The notes: generated by a model not told the origin, from the letters alone. Positions 45,743-54,982 are shown, counted from the first letter of the stretch. The stretch is DNA of 64,000 nucleotides from Brevibacillus migulae (GCF_004521915.1 NZ_SDKD01000007.1:1-64000); one strand, 5' to 3'. Made by a program: numbers and translations.

Positions 45743-46753
45743 ATGAACGATACGTTTCGCATTTTTCATTGTCCCATCAACATTGCTGGTCAAATGGGCT
45801 ATATGGTGAAGGGACTCCGTGCGCTGGGTCATACGGCGATCGGCTTCAATACGTATCAAACCTACCTGAATTATACAGACAGTGTTGTGAATGCGGATTG
45901 GACAACGGTTGTGACAAAATTCGAGGAAATCAAACACGATTACGATATTTTTCACTATCATTTCGGTTCTTCGTTATTTGAAGATTTGCGCGATGTAAAA
46001 GAATTGTCCGGGAAAGGCAAAAAATTTGTCATGCACCACTGGGGGAATGATGTGCGCATAAAGGAAAAGGCGAGCATCCTGAGTCAATACCTTTTGGATC
46101 CATGCAACCCATTGCCGGACCACATGATGATGGAGCGATTGAAACGCAACAGCGAATGGATCCATACGGTGATCATCCAAGATTTCGAAATGTATCCATA
46201 CGTGAAGGACTACTATCCCAACATCCATGTGCTCCCCCTCCTTTTTGACGTTGCCGGTACGGTCCCCTTTTATCCTCAAGCGGACAAACAAAAACCATTG
46301 ATTATACATGCTCCGACTCAATCGTCTTTCAAAGGAACCGCCTCTGTCGAAGAAACACTGTCCAAATTGCAGCAGGACGGGTTCGCTTTTGATTACAAAA
46401 GAATCGAAAAGATCAGCAACGAGGAAGCACTGGCAATTTATAAGAAAGCAGATCTTGTGATTGACCAATTGCTGGTAGGGTCATACGGTCTGTTTGCGGT
46501 TGAAGCGATGGCGCTTGGAAAACCAGTCGTTTCTTATATCAGGGAAGATCTGTGGCACACCTTTCCTCCGAATCTCCCCATCGTCAGCGCAAATCCTGAT
46601 ACCTTCTATCAGGTTCTTGCTCCCCTTTTGACCGATGCGGCGAAACGGTACGAAATCGGTGTCAATAGTCGGGTTTATGCGGCAGAAAGGCATGATATTC
46701 AGAAAGTGATCCCGCAGTTAGTAGATATCTATCGGGGCTTGCTTCAAAGTTAG
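45743..46753 (+). CDS. GT4-like glycosyltransferase
   Basis: A 336-residue protein of the GT-B fold. N-terminal FHCPINIAGQMGYMVKGL; middle HYHFGSSL and MHHWGNDVRIKE; C-terminal donor site IIHAPTQSSFKG and DLVIDQLLVGSYGLFAVEAMALGKPVV, where the E-A-M-A-x-G-x-P pattern is diagnostic. ATG 45743 follows AAAGGGTGATGATAA. Probably sugar addition to a spore or surface component, judged from its divergent CgeB-like neighbour and nearby cwlD. Confidence 0.87.
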   Translation: MNDTFRIFHCPINIAGQMGYMVKGLRALGHTAIGFNTYQTYLNYTDSVVNADWTTVVTKFEEIKHDYDIFHYHFGSSLFEDLRDVKELSGKGKKFVMHHWGNDVRIKEKASILSQYLLDPCNPLPDHMMMERLKRNSEWIHTVIIQDFEMYPYVKDYYPNIHVLPLLFDVAGTVPFYPQADKQKPLIIHAPTQSSFKGTASVEETLSKLQQDGFAFDYKRIEKISNEEALAIYKKADLVIDQLLVGSYGLFAVEAMALGKPVVSYIREDLWHTFPPNLPIVSANPDTFYQVLAPLLTDAAKRYEIGVNSRVYAAERHDIQKVIPQLVDIYRGLLQS

Positions 46754-46831
46754 ACAAGGACAACTTATGGTCGCTGCCTTGCATGCATGGCTAGCAATGT
46801 CTACTCTTGTTTCATTCAGGGTTCACCTTTT

Positions 46832-46853
46832 ATTCAAACAATCATTTGAATAT
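46832..46853 (+). promoter_or_regulatory. ArsR/SmtB-type operator before cadA
   Basis: A perfect 8-bp inverted repeat TATTCAAA-CAATCA-TTTGAATA, 57 bases upstream of the cadA ATG and next to a TATAAA -10 candidate. It is the spacing and sequence type bound by CadC/CzrA-like repressors. Confidence 0.65.
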
Positions 46854-46910
46854 ATAAACTTGAGCTGATAAACTGAAAGCACCAGAATTTCTCGCGGGAG
46901 GTGCCTACCT

Positions 46911-49019
46911 ATGTCGACTACTCATCCTGAACCGAAACAGGTTTATCGCATTCAAGGGCTAACGTGTGCCAATTGCGCCATGAAATTCGAAAACAACGTA
47001 AAGCATCTTGCGGGTGTGACGAACGCAACAGTCAACTTTGGCGCGTCAAAAATTACGGTATACGGAGAAACCACCCTGGAAGCTTTACAAAAAGCTGGCT
47101 CGTTTGACAATCTGAAAGTGTATCCGGAAAAAGCAAAAATTGAGCTGCAGCGCGAACCATTGGTCAAAGCCTATTGGAACGTTCTCCTCTCCGGCCTCTT
47201 CCTAATCGTCGGATATGCTCTGCCTGAACAAAGCATCGCTTCTGTCCTTGTTTTTGCGGCTTCTATCCTGTTTGGAGGCTACTCCCTTTTTATGAAAGGA
47301 AGCAAGAATCTTTTTCGCCTCCAATTCGATATGAATACCCTCATGACAGTTGCTGTGATTGGTGCTTCCATTCTCGGAGAGTGGAGTGAAGGCGCTACGG
47401 TGGTCATTTTATTTGCCATCAGTGAAGCGTTGGAACGCCACGCGATGGAAAAGGCGCGTCAATCGATCCGGACGCTCATCGACGCGGCACCAAAAGTGGC
47501 ACTTGTCCGAAGGAATCAGCATGAAGTAACACTGGATGTGGATGAGATCATGGTTGGGGACATCATGATTGTGAAGCCCGGACAAAAGCTGGCTATGGAT
47601 GGCATCATCGTGAAAGGCACATCAACGATCAACCAGGCTCCCATCACCGGCGAATCCGTACCGGTCAGCAAAACCATGCATGATGAAGTGTTTGCGGGTA
47701 CCTTGAATGAAGAAGGCCTTCTCGAAGTAAAAGTAACAAAACGCGCAGATGATACGACGATCGCCAAAATCATTCACCTGGTCGAGGAGGCGCAAGCCCA
47801 ACGCGCACCAGCCCAAGCCTTTATCGATTCATTCGCCAAATCGTATACACCGGCAATCATGGTTGTCGCTATCGCGGTCGCATTGGTCCCACCTCTGTTC
47901 CTGTCTGGCAGCTGGAGCGAATGGGTGTATCGCGGGCTTGCTGTATTAGTGGTCGGCTGCCCATGCGCACTCGTCATCTCTACACCGATTGCGATTGTGA
48001 CAGCCATCGGCAAGGCAGCTAGATGCGGCGTTCTGATAAAGGGCGGCATTTACCTGGAAGAAGCTGGAAGAGTCAACGCCATTGCTTTTGATAAAACGGG
48101 GACGTTAACCAAGGGGTTTCCGGAAGTGACGGAATTGATTGCTTTTCTGCATGACGAAACCGAGTTGCTCCGTATAGCGGCCTTGCTGGAAAAGGGTTCG
48201 CAGCATCCGCTTGCTTCGGCCATTGTCCGCAGGGCAGCAAGCAGCGGCATTGACTTGAGTGCTCCCGCTGAAGATTTCCAGTCAGTAACCGGAAAGGGAA
48301 TCAGAGCGAAAATAGATGGGAAGACCTATTACATGGGAAGCCCGGCTTATCTGGCTGAAATCAACTCAGACATGCTGACCCCAGCGATTTCCATCCGGAT
48401 TCGCGCCCTGCAGCAGGAAGGGAAAACCGTCATGGCCCTCGGCACGGAATCGGATATCCTCGGGCTGATTGCAGTTGCCGATGATATTCGCGATTCCAGC
48501 AAAACGGCCCTTCACCAACTGAAGCAGCACGGTATTAAGCAAACCATGATGCTCACCGGCGACAATCAGGCTACGGCAAAGGCGATCGGCAATCGCTTGG
48601 GAATAACCGAAATCAGAGCCGAACTGCTTCCACAAACGAAGCTTCACCTGATCAAACAGCTCAAGGATGAATACAGCAGTGTAGCCATGGTTGGGGATGG
48701 CGTAAATGACGCACCTGCGCTTGCGGCGGCCTCGGTGGGTATTGCCATGGGAGGTGCAGGGACCGATACAGCCATGGAAACGGCTGATATTGTGCTGATG
48801 GGAGACGATCTTCGCAAGTTACCCTTTACGATCAAGCTAAGCCGAAAAGCGCTTGCGATCATCAAGCAGAACATCGCCTTTTCCATTGGAATCAAATTGC
48901 TCGCTCTGATGCTCATTGTCCCGGGATGGCTGACACTATGGCTGGCGATTTCCGCCGATATGGGCGCCACTCTTATTGTGACGGCCAATAGCCTTCGCCT
49001 GCTGAAGGTGAACGAATAG
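46911..49019 (+). CDS. cadA: P1B-type heavy-metal transporting ATPase (CadA/ZntA-like)
   Basis: A 702-residue efflux ATPase. One N-terminal HMA domain with the metal pair in LTCANCAMK (about residues 22-25), transmembrane helices, TGESVPV, the CPC motif VVGCPCALVIST near residue 350, the phosphorylation site FDKTGTLTKG near residue 393, and MVGDGVNDAPAL. CPC with a C-x-x-C HMA suggests Zn/Cd/Pb export. A regulator gene of the CadC type is not adjacent; an ArsR-like gene lies 0.5 kb past its stop. Confidence 0.94.
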   Translation: MSTTHPEPKQVYRIQGLTCANCAMKFENNVKHLAGVTNATVNFGASKITVYGETTLEALQKAGSFDNLKVYPEKAKIELQREPLVKAYWNVLLSGLFLIVGYALPEQSIASVLVFAASILFGGYSLFMKGSKNLFRLQFDMNTLMTVAVIGASILGEWSEGATVVILFAISEALERHAMEKARQSIRTLIDAAPKVALVRRNQHEVTLDVDEIMVGDIMIVKPGQKLAMDGIIVKGTSTINQAPITGESVPVSKTMHDEVFAGTLNEEGLLEVKVTKRADDTTIAKIIHLVEEAQAQRAPAQAFIDSFAKSYTPAIMVVAIAVALVPPLFLSGSWSEWVYRGLAVLVVGCPCALVISTPIAIVTAIGKAARCGVLIKGGIYLEEAGRVNAIAFDKTGTLTKGFPEVTELIAFLHDETELLRIAALLEKGSQHPLASAIVRRAASSGIDLSAPAEDFQSVTGKGIRAKIDGKTYYMGSPAYLAEINSDMLTPAISIRIRALQQEGKTVMALGTESDILGLIAVADDIRDSSKTALHQLKQHGIKQTMMLTGDNQATAKAIGNRLGITEIRAELLPQTKLHLIKQLKDEYSSVAMVGDGVNDAPALAAASVGIAMGGAGTDTAMETADIVLMGDDLRKLPFTIKLSRKALAIIKQNIAFSIGIKLLALMLIVPGWLTLWLAISADMGATLIVTANSLRLLKVNE

Positions 49020-49030
49020 CCACACAACAC

Positions 49031-49067
49031 AAAAACAACGGATCCCCTCTCGGCGTCCGTTGTTTTT
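49031..49067. terminator. Bidirectional terminator between cadA and arsC
   Basis: AAAAACAACGGA/TCCGTTGTTTTTT with a GC-rich loop; T-runs on both strands. It separates the convergent cadA and arsC transcripts. Confidence 0.9.
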
Positions 49068-49071
49068 TGCG

Positions 49072-49497
49072 TTATTTTCCCTCCAACAAAAATCGCTCAA
49101 TCCGCAGCTTGATCAAATCGCGTACAGCGCGGAAACTGTTCATGATTTCTTCTTCCGTTCCCGTCGCTTTCGCGGGATCGTCAAACCCCCAGTGCCATTT
49201 CACCACGTTTTTATTGGAAATCACCGGGCAATGTTCGTCCGCATGCCCACAGAGGGTGATCACATAGTCAGCCCGATTGAGGAGTTCCGGATCAATGACA
49301 TCTGACGTATGCTGGCTGATATCCACCCCCTCTTCTTTCATGACTTGAACAGCACGCGGGTTTAGGCCATGCGCTTCCAATCCGGCGCTTTTCACCTCAA
49401 AGCGATCCCCTCCGAGCGCTTTGAGAAAGCCATCCGCGATTTGACTGCGGCAAGAGTTCCCCGTACAAAGAAAATAGATCAATGGTTTTTTATCCAT
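49072..49497 (-). CDS. arsC: Thioredoxin-coupled arsenate reductase
   Basis: A 141-residue LMW-PTP-fold reductase. The catalytic Cys is in [16 protein letters not shown] near residue 10 (C-x5-R). Further Cys for the disulfide relay lie in [10 protein letters not shown] near residue 81 and 88, and [12 protein letters not shown] is typical of the family. It reduces arsenate to arsenite. An arsenite exporter is not next to it. Confidence 0.95.
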   Translation of the reverse strand: MDKKPLIYFLCTGNSCRSQIADGFLKALGGDRFEVKSAGLEAHGLNPRAVQVMKEEGVDISQHTSDVIDPELLNRADYVITLCGHADEHCPVISNKNVVKWHWGFDDPAKATGTEEEIMNSFRAVRDLIKLRIERFLLEGK

Positions 49498-49562
49498 GAT
49501 GCGTCTCCTTTAGCCAACCTAATTAATGAAAATCGTGAAGGCAGGCGCATTCTTCACATATC

Positions 49563-49889
49563 CTAATCATCACAGGATACGAGAAGACCTTCCGCCTCCA
49601 GCCGTTTAAAATCCTCTGTCATATCAGGAAGCTCACCGAGCACTGCGCGTACATATTCTAAAGGCTCCCGATTTAAGGAATAGATCACCCACATGCCCTT
49701 TCGTGTCTCGCTTACCAGGTTCGCCTGCTTTAGACGGCTGAGATGCTTGGAAATGGCCGGCTGCGATATCCCGAAGATCGGAACCAATTCACAGACGCAG
49801 CAGCTGCGTGTATTCAACAAGGCTACGATGTTCAATCGGGTTGGATCTGCGAGCGCCTTGAGAATCGTTACAAGTTTTCCAGAATCCAC
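49563..49889 (-). CDS. arsR: ArsR/SmtB family metalloregulator
   Basis: A 108-residue winged-helix repressor. ALADPTRLNIVALL and the alpha-3 arsenite-type site RSCCVCELV precede the recognition helix ISQPAISKHLSRLKQANLV. The C-terminus holds one more Cys (LVSCDD). The start is GTG 49889 with GGAGG upstream. An operator lies immediately upstream. It is the promoter-proximal gene of arsR-arsC. Confidence 0.92.
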   Translation of the reverse strand: MDSGKLVTILKALADPTRLNIVALLNTRSCCVCELVPIFGISQPAISKHLSRLKQANLVSETRKGMWVIYSLNREPLEYVRAVLGELPDMTEDFKRLEAEGLLVSCDD

Positions 49890-49918
49890 TCATGACCCTC
49901 CTCCCCCAACACATTCTA

Positions 49919-49938
49919 ATATAACCATATAGTTATAT
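49919..49938 (-). promoter_or_regulatory. ArsR operator upstream of arsR
   Basis: Perfect 7-bp inverted repeat ATATAAC-CATATA-GTTATAT, 30 bases upstream of the arsR start. Confidence 0.65.
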
Positions 49939-50033
49939 CAATATCTCATTGTTTCATTCTCACCCTCACGAAATGGTTTCGCTTTTCCTGGGAAGACTAG
50001 TACCTACCATTGGTTGCAACAAGCGGAGGTACT

Positions 50034-50981
50034 ATGAAACTCAACCCGATCATTCCGTTCGAGCCCGTCTCAAGCGCTCATCTTCCGAAAGGTGAACAGT
50101 GGGTCGCCCAAATCAAGTGGGACGGTGTGCGCATGCTCACTTATTTTGATGGCCAATCGGTCCGGCTGATTAATCGAAGACTCAACGATCGTACGGAACA
50201 GTACCCCGAATTACGGGAAATCTCCAGCTATTGCTCGGCTTCTTCGGTCATCCTCGATGGCGAGCTTATCGCTTTCAACAGCAACCGTCCATCGTTCTTT
50301 GAGATCATGAAAAGAGATCGGGTGCAAAAAAAGCAAAACATCAACCAGGCGGTGAAACAAACGCCCATTACGTATATGATTTTCGATGTGCTTTACCACA
50401 ATGGGGATTACGTGGTGGATCTCCCTTTGGCCGATCGACAGCGCATTCTTTCGGAGATCATTATTCCGCAGCCCCATATCCAGGTTGTCGAAAATTTTCA
50501 AGATGCCGCCGCCTTGTTTCAAGTCATGAGGGAACATCAGATGGAAGGCATCGTCTGCAAGGACCTGACCAGCACCTATGCGATCAAAGGAAAAGACCAG
50601 CGCTGGCAAAAAAAGAAGATTTTCCACGACCTCTTCGCCGCAATTGGCGGAGTGACGCTCCGGGATGGTATCGTGAACGCTGTCCTTCTCGGCCTGTATC
50701 AGAGCGATGGCACATTCACCTATATTGGCCATGCCGGAACCGGGAAGCTGAGCGTGAACGATTGGCGGGATCTGACAAGGAGAGTTGAGCCCCTTGTCAT
50801 CAGCCAAAATCCTTTCTCGCAAGTCCCTGAAAGGAACAAAGATGCCATATGGGTCAAACCCGAAATCACCGTCAAAGTACAATTTATGGAATGGACGTCA
50901 GGCTTCACCATGAGGCAGCCGAGTATTCAGGCGATCGTGGAGGTTGCATCATCCGAGTGTACGTTTGCGCAGGTCCAATAA
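50034..50981 (+). CDS. ligD: ATP-dependent DNA ligase (LigD ligase domain, stand-alone)
   Basis: A 315-residue ligase. The adenylated Lys is in AQIKWDGVRM near residue 28; INRRLNDRT, ILDGELIAF, MIFDVLYHNG, EGIVCKD and KKKIF supply later nucleotidyltransferase motifs, and the C-terminus is an OB fold. The start is ATG 50034 (GGAGG four bases upstream). In Bacillus this domain is fused to a polymerase; here the polymerase is the next gene, 43 bases away. No nuclease domain. Confidence 0.93.
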   Translation: MKLNPIIPFEPVSSAHLPKGEQWVAQIKWDGVRMLTYFDGQSVRLINRRLNDRTEQYPELREISSYCSASSVILDGELIAFNSNRPSFFEIMKRDRVQKKQNINQAVKQTPITYMIFDVLYHNGDYVVDLPLADRQRILSEIIIPQPHIQVVENFQDAAALFQVMREHQMEGIVCKDLTSTYAIKGKDQRWQKKKIFHDLFAAIGGVTLRDGIVNAVLLGLYQSDGTFTYIGHAGTGKLSVNDWRDLTRRVEPLVISQNPFSQVPERNKDAIWVKPEITVKVQFMEWTSGFTMRQPSIQAIVEVASSECTFAQVQ

Positions 50982-51024
50982 AACCCCGCAAACGCACGCA
51001 ATCGTCAAACTGGAGGGAAATTGC

Positions 51025-51930
51025 ATGGCGGTAACCGCGGTGGAATATCAAATGACAGTGGAAGGCAAAACCCTCTCGATTACCAATCCGGACAAGCCGC
51101 TGTGGCCGGAGGCTGGCATCACCAAGCTCCTGTATTTGCAATATCTGATCACGGTCGCTCCCTACATGCTGCCGCATACGAAAAATCGCTTGCTGACGGT
51201 CATTCGTTATCCCCACGGCATTCACGACAAGTCGTTCTTCCAAAAGAATCTGCCTGATTACGCACCGGAATGGATCCCGAGCTATACATGGGAATCCACA
51301 CGCTATGCGCTGCTCAACGACCTTCCGACGCTAATCTGGCTCGCCAATCAAGCGGCGCTGGAGTGGCACGTCTCCTTTCATACCTGCGAGAATGAAGAAC
51401 CTACGGAGCTCGTCTTCGATCTCGATCCGTCCACACCGGATTTTCAAGTCGTCGCCGAGTCTGCGTACCATCTAAAAAACGTCCTTGACGAGCTTCAGCT
51501 TCCTTCCTATGTAAAAACATCCGGTGCGAGCGGCTTGCAGATTTACATTCCGATCCAATCCGGCTACACCTTTTCACAAACCCGTCGTGTCAGCGAATTT
51601 ATCGCGAATTACCTCACCGAGCGCTATCCCCGGCTGGTGACGACGGAACGCCTGGTGAAAAACAGGGGAGACAAGCTATACATCGATTACTTGCAGCATT
51701 GGCGGGGCAAAACACTGCCTGCTCCCTACTCTACCCGCGCTAAGCCGGAAGCTTCTGTGTCAACTCCGATTGCCTGGGATGAAGTAGGCTCCATTCATCC
51801 CTCTGACTTTACCATCCATACCGTTCCCGAACGGTTGAAGAAGCATGGGGATTTGTTTGCTGCACTTCTTGATCGACAGCATCGCATCTCCCTTGATCCG
51901 ATCCTCTCCTTTTTGCAGAACAAAAGATGA
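51025..51930 (+). CDS. ligD: LigD-type primase-polymerase domain, stand-alone
   Basis: A 302-residue archaeo-eukaryotic primase-type polymerase for end joining. ITNPDKPLWPEAGITKLL at the N-terminus, the metal pair in VFDLDPSTPD near residue 133, KTSGASGLQIYIP and RGDKLYIDYLQHWRGKT. The usual His of KTSGxxGxH is Gln here. The start is ATG 51025 with TGGAGG eight bases upstream. It forms an operon with the ligase gene. Confidence 0.93.
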   Translation: MAVTAVEYQMTVEGKTLSITNPDKPLWPEAGITKLLYLQYLITVAPYMLPHTKNRLLTVIRYPHGIHDKSFFQKNLPDYAPEWIPSYTWESTRYALLNDLPTLIWLANQAALEWHVSFHTCENEEPTELVFDLDPSTPDFQVVAESAYHLKNVLDELQLPSYVKTSGASGLQIYIPIQSGYTFSQTRRVSEFIANYLTERYPRLVTTERLVKNRGDKLYIDYLQHWRGKTLPAPYSTRAKPEASVSTPIAWDEVGSIHPSDFTIHTVPERLKKHGDLFAALLDRQHRISLDPILSFLQNKR

Positions 51931-51940
51931 GAATGCTTGC

Positions 51941-51987
51941 GAACGTCCTGTGAAAATGGCACAAGGACGTTCCTATGGCATTTTTTT
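51941..51987 (+). terminator. Terminator after the LigD-type polymerase gene
   Basis: Stem GAACGTCC/GGACGTTC extended by TGTG/CACA with a bulge; a seven-T run follows after eight bases, so efficiency is uncertain. Confidence 0.6.
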
Positions 51988-52054
51988 GTCACGAGGAAAT
52001 TGAGGGAAAAGATATGCTATACTGTCAAAGAACAATAGAGAAGGAGGAAAGAGC

Positions 52055-52828
52055 TTGATTGATCCGATTGCAATATCACTAGGCCCCATCGATGTCCATT
52101 GGTACGGTATAATCATGGGCTTGGCTTTTTTTCTTGGTACATACTTGGCACGCTATAACGCGAGAAAGGCCGGATATGACCCCGATCATGTGTTGAATAT
52201 GGTCGTCTGGATCATCCCTGCCGCCATCGTTTGCGCTCGAACCTACTATGTCATTTTCGAGTGGGATCAGTATCGTGACAATATCATCAGCGCTCTCTAT
52301 GTCTGGCAAGGAGGGCTTGCCATCCACGGCGGCTTGATCGGCGGAGTTTTGGCAGGAACATTGTATATCCGTAAGCACGGTCTGCCGTTTCTCGTATTCG
52401 GTGATCTGTTGATGCCGAGTGTCATCCTGGGCCAGGCGATTGGCCGCTGGGGGAACTTTATTAACCAAGAAGCGCACGGCGGCGAAGTCTCCGCCGAATT
52501 CATGGCCAATTTCCCAGCATTCATCCGGGATCAGATGTTCATTAACGGCCATTACTATCATCCTACCTTCTTATATGAATCGATATGGAACCTGCTCGTG
52601 TTCGCGATCTTGATGGCAATGCTCTATCGGCTTAAGAAGTTTGATGGTCAAGTCTTGTTCAGCTACCTGATTCTCTACTCGCTTGGACGCTTCTTCATTG
52701 AAGGAATGCGGACAGACAGTTTGTATTTTGCGGGTCTCCGGGTCGCTCAACTGGTCAGCCTGACACTGATTGCCGCTGGAATCGCGCTGATGGTCATATT
52801 CGCGCTCAAAAAGAGACAGCAGCAGTAA
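52055..52828 (+). CDS. lgt: Prolipoprotein diacylglyceryl transferase
   Basis: A 257-residue polytopic membrane enzyme that attaches diacylglycerol to lipobox cysteines. The Lgt signature GRWGNFINQEAHGG is near residue 129, with GGLAIHGGLIGG before it and HPTFLYESIWNL after. The start is TTG 52055 with AAGGAGG upstream. It would act on the lipoproteins at 97 and 4343, among others. Confidence 0.96.
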   Translation: MIDPIAISLGPIDVHWYGIIMGLAFFLGTYLARYNARKAGYDPDHVLNMVVWIIPAAIVCARTYYVIFEWDQYRDNIISALYVWQGGLAIHGGLIGGVLAGTLYIRKHGLPFLVFGDLLMPSVILGQAIGRWGNFINQEAHGGEVSAEFMANFPAFIRDQMFINGHYYHPTFLYESIWNLLVFAILMAMLYRLKKFDGQVLFSYLILYSLGRFFIEGMRTDSLYFAGLRVAQLVSLTLIAAGIALMVIFALKKRQQQ

Positions 52829-52846
52829 TGGTTCTACATATGGAAT

Positions 52847-52882
52847 GCCTCCTTTGCCCGTCCGCAAAGGAGGTGTTTTTTT
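52847..52882 (+). terminator. Terminator after lgt
   Basis: Stem GCCTCCTTTG/CAAAGGAGG(T), then TTTTTTT. Confidence 0.85.
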
Positions 52883-52944
52883 GTCTGAAAGCACGAAATC
52901 TTGGCAATGCTGATAGACAAATAGAAATGACAGGAGCGATTCAT

Positions 52945-53175
52945 ATGGCGCAAGATTTGCTTGCGGACTACCTGGAACACCACGTAGAAGTCTCCCTCTC
53001 CTCCTGCATGCAGGGACAACGTACGACGGAAGAAGGGATCCTTCAAGATTGCAGCAGCTCTGGACTTATCCTCGAACAAGATGACGGAATCCTAGCCTTT
53101 ATTCCCATGTCCATGGTTCGGGCGATGCGAATCAAGCCGAAGCCGACCTTGTGGCAGCGTCTGACCGGCAGTTGA
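52945..53175 (+). CDS. Small unknown protein with an Sm-like look
   Basis: A 76-residue protein (MAQDLLADYL...LTGS) from ATG 52945 with AGGAG upstream; the frame is open further but without a start signal. Strands such as EEGILQDCSSSGLILEQDDG and AFIPMSMVRAM give a small beta-barrel impression, reminiscent of Sm/LSm folds. The resemblance is weak; function unknown. Confidence 0.6.
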   Translation: MAQDLLADYLEHHVEVSLSSCMQGQRTTEEGILQDCSSSGLILEQDDGILAFIPMSMVRAMRIKPKPTLWQRLTGS

Positions 53176-53189
53176 AATATTTGCAAAAG

Positions 53190-53238
53190 CGAAAAAGCCT
53201 TGCGAGCAGCTTGTCCGCTGTTCTCGCAAGGCTTTTTC
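53190..53238. terminator. Bidirectional terminator between the small gene and pit
   Basis: A 15-bp perfect stem GAAAAAGCCTTGCGA/TCGCAAGGCTTTTTC with T-runs on both strands, separating two convergent transcripts. Confidence 0.92.
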
Positions 53239-53252
53239 GGTGATGCGTGATT

Positions 53253-54272
53253 TTACAGAAACACGTCGTATACGACATAACAAGCGGCTGCCAGAAGCGC
53301 CGTGCACGGCAGCGTCACAATCCATGTCACGATGATGCGGCCCGCCACTCCCCATTTTACCGCGGAGAATTTTTGGGAAGCACCTACCCCCAAGATCGAG
53401 GAGGTAATCACGTGTGTGGTACTTACCGGAAGCTTGAACGCAGTAAAAATCGTAATGATCAAAGCGGATGAAAAATCGGCAGAAAAGCCGCTGATCGGAC
53501 GGATCTTCATGATATCGCGTCCCATCGTTTTGATGATCCGCCATCCGCCAAATGCCGTTCCCAGCGCCATGGCTACTGCCGCGGACAGCTTCACCCACAG
53601 CGGAATCGGGAATTCCCCTTCCGCAACCTGCAGAAATCCGCCAGAGATCATGGCCAAGGTAATGATCCCCATTGTTTTTTGCGCATCGTTTGCTCCGTGG
53701 CTGAACGATTGCCAGGCCGCCGCCACTACTTGAAGACCGCGGAAGCCCTTATTGGTGCGATGGTAAGACATGTTCGCCACAATCGAAGAGATGATTTTGA
53801 TCACAATGAAACCTACCGCGAAGGCAATCAAAGGAGAAATAATCAGCGCTTTAATAATATCAATAAACCCTTCGGCATTAATCGAGCCAATTCCGGCTGC
53901 ACCCACTGCCGCACCGCTCACCCCACCGATCAAAGCGTGAGAAGAGGAGCTCGGAATTCCGAACCACCAGGTGATGATATTCCACAGGATCGCGGAGGTT
54001 AACGCGGCCAATACGACGACCAATCCATTTTCCAATTTGAAAGGATCGGTAATATTGCCGCCAATGGTCTTTGCAACGCCTGTGTATGTAAGCGCCCCGA
54101 TCAAGTTACAACAGGCTGCCAACACGACAGCTGTACGAGGCGAGAGCGCTCTTGTGGAAACCGAGGTGGCAATCGCATTCGCTGTATCATGAAAGCCGTT
54201 AATAAAATCAAAACTAAGAGCAATAATGACAATTAAAATGAAAATGACGATATCTGGAGAAAGACTAAGCAT
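53253..54272 (-). CDS. pit: PiT-family inorganic phosphate transporter
   Basis: A 339-residue membrane protein, about ten helices. The signature GFHDTANAIATSVSTRAL near residue 26 and its repeat SFSHGANDAQKTMGII near residue 197 are diagnostic. It couples phosphate uptake to cations. It overlaps the DUF47 gene by eight bases. Confidence 0.96.
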   Translation of the reverse strand: MLSLSPDIVIFILIVIIALSFDFINGFHDTANAIATSVSTRALSPRTAVVLAACCNLIGALTYTGVAKTIGGNITDPFKLENGLVVVLAALTSAILWNIITWWFGIPSSSSHALIGGVSGAAVGAAGIGSINAEGFIDIIKALIISPLIAFAVGFIVIKIISSIVANMSYHRTNKGFRGLQVVAAAWQSFSHGANDAQKTMGIITLAMISGGFLQVAEGEFPIPLWVKLSAAVAMALGTAFGGWRIIKTMGRDIMKIRPISGFSADFSSALIITIFTAFKLPVSTTHVITSSILGVGASQKFSAVKWGVAGRIIVTWIVTLPCTALLAAACYVVYDVFL

Positions 54273-54882
54273 TCTTCAGCACAATCCCTTCCACCAGATT
54301 GCATACATCTTCGGCAACATCAGCGCAGTCTTCCAATTTATCGTAAATCTCTTTCAGCTTGATCGCCTCGATGGCATCAGCCCCCGGCGCATTCAACAGA
54401 TCGGACACCATGCGGCGATAGTTTGCATCCGATTCGCGTTCCAGATCTTTGATCTCTGTAGCGATGCTGGAGACGACATTGTGATCCAATTTGCGCAATG
54501 TGCGGATCAAATCGGTCAATTTGGCTGTCATTTTCATCAGAATGTTCGCCTGTGCCAAAACACGTGGGTCGGGATGCTTGATCTGATACAAGTAAAGGCG
54601 GTCAGCAACCCCGTCAATCAAATCCATGACCGAATCGAGAGACTGTGCGAGCGCGTGAATATCTTCCCTTTCCAGCGGTGTAATGAACGTGGAGTTTAAT
54701 TCGTTCATGATTTGTCGAACGATCTCGTCGCTTTCCTTCTCTACCGCTTTTACGGCAGCTGCTTTTGCCTCGAGATCTTGATAGTTCCCAATCATTTCAT
54801 AGAACAAATGGCTGCCCTTATGTACGATGGAAGCTTGCTGTTCAAACAGATCGAAGAATACGTGTTTTTTGTTCTTTAACAT
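54265..54882 (-). CDS. DUF47 (PhoU-like) phosphate transport regulator
   Basis: A 205-residue helical protein with PhoU-like repeats (VEKESDEIVRQIMNEL; DSVMDLIDGVADRLYLYQIKHPD). DUF47 proteins regulate the neighbouring Pit transporter. Upstream are a sigma-A promoter and three PhoP-like direct repeats. Confidence 0.94.
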   Translation of the reverse strand: MLKNKKHVFFDLFEQQASIVHKGSHLFYEMIGNYQDLEAKAAAVKAVEKESDEIVRQIMNELNSTFITPLEREDIHALAQSLDSVMDLIDGVADRLYLYQIKHPDPRVLAQANILMKMTAKLTDLIRTLRKLDHNVVSSIATEIKDLERESDANYRRMVSDLLNAPGADAIEAIKLKEIYDKLEDCADVAEDVCNLVEGIVLKNA

Positions 54883-54922
54883 AATTGGTCAGTCACTCCT
54901 TAAGGAAATATGCGCCTCAACG

Positions 54923-54951
54923 ATTATATCGAACAATAAGGTTAACGTAAA
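54923..54951 (-). promoter_or_regulatory. Sigma-A promoter of the DUF47-pit operon
   Basis: Minus strand TTTACG, 17-bp spacer, TATAAT, 40 bases before the start codon. Confidence 0.65.
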
Positions 54952-54982
54952 TTTAACTACAAGGTTTTTTATATGTTTTTTG

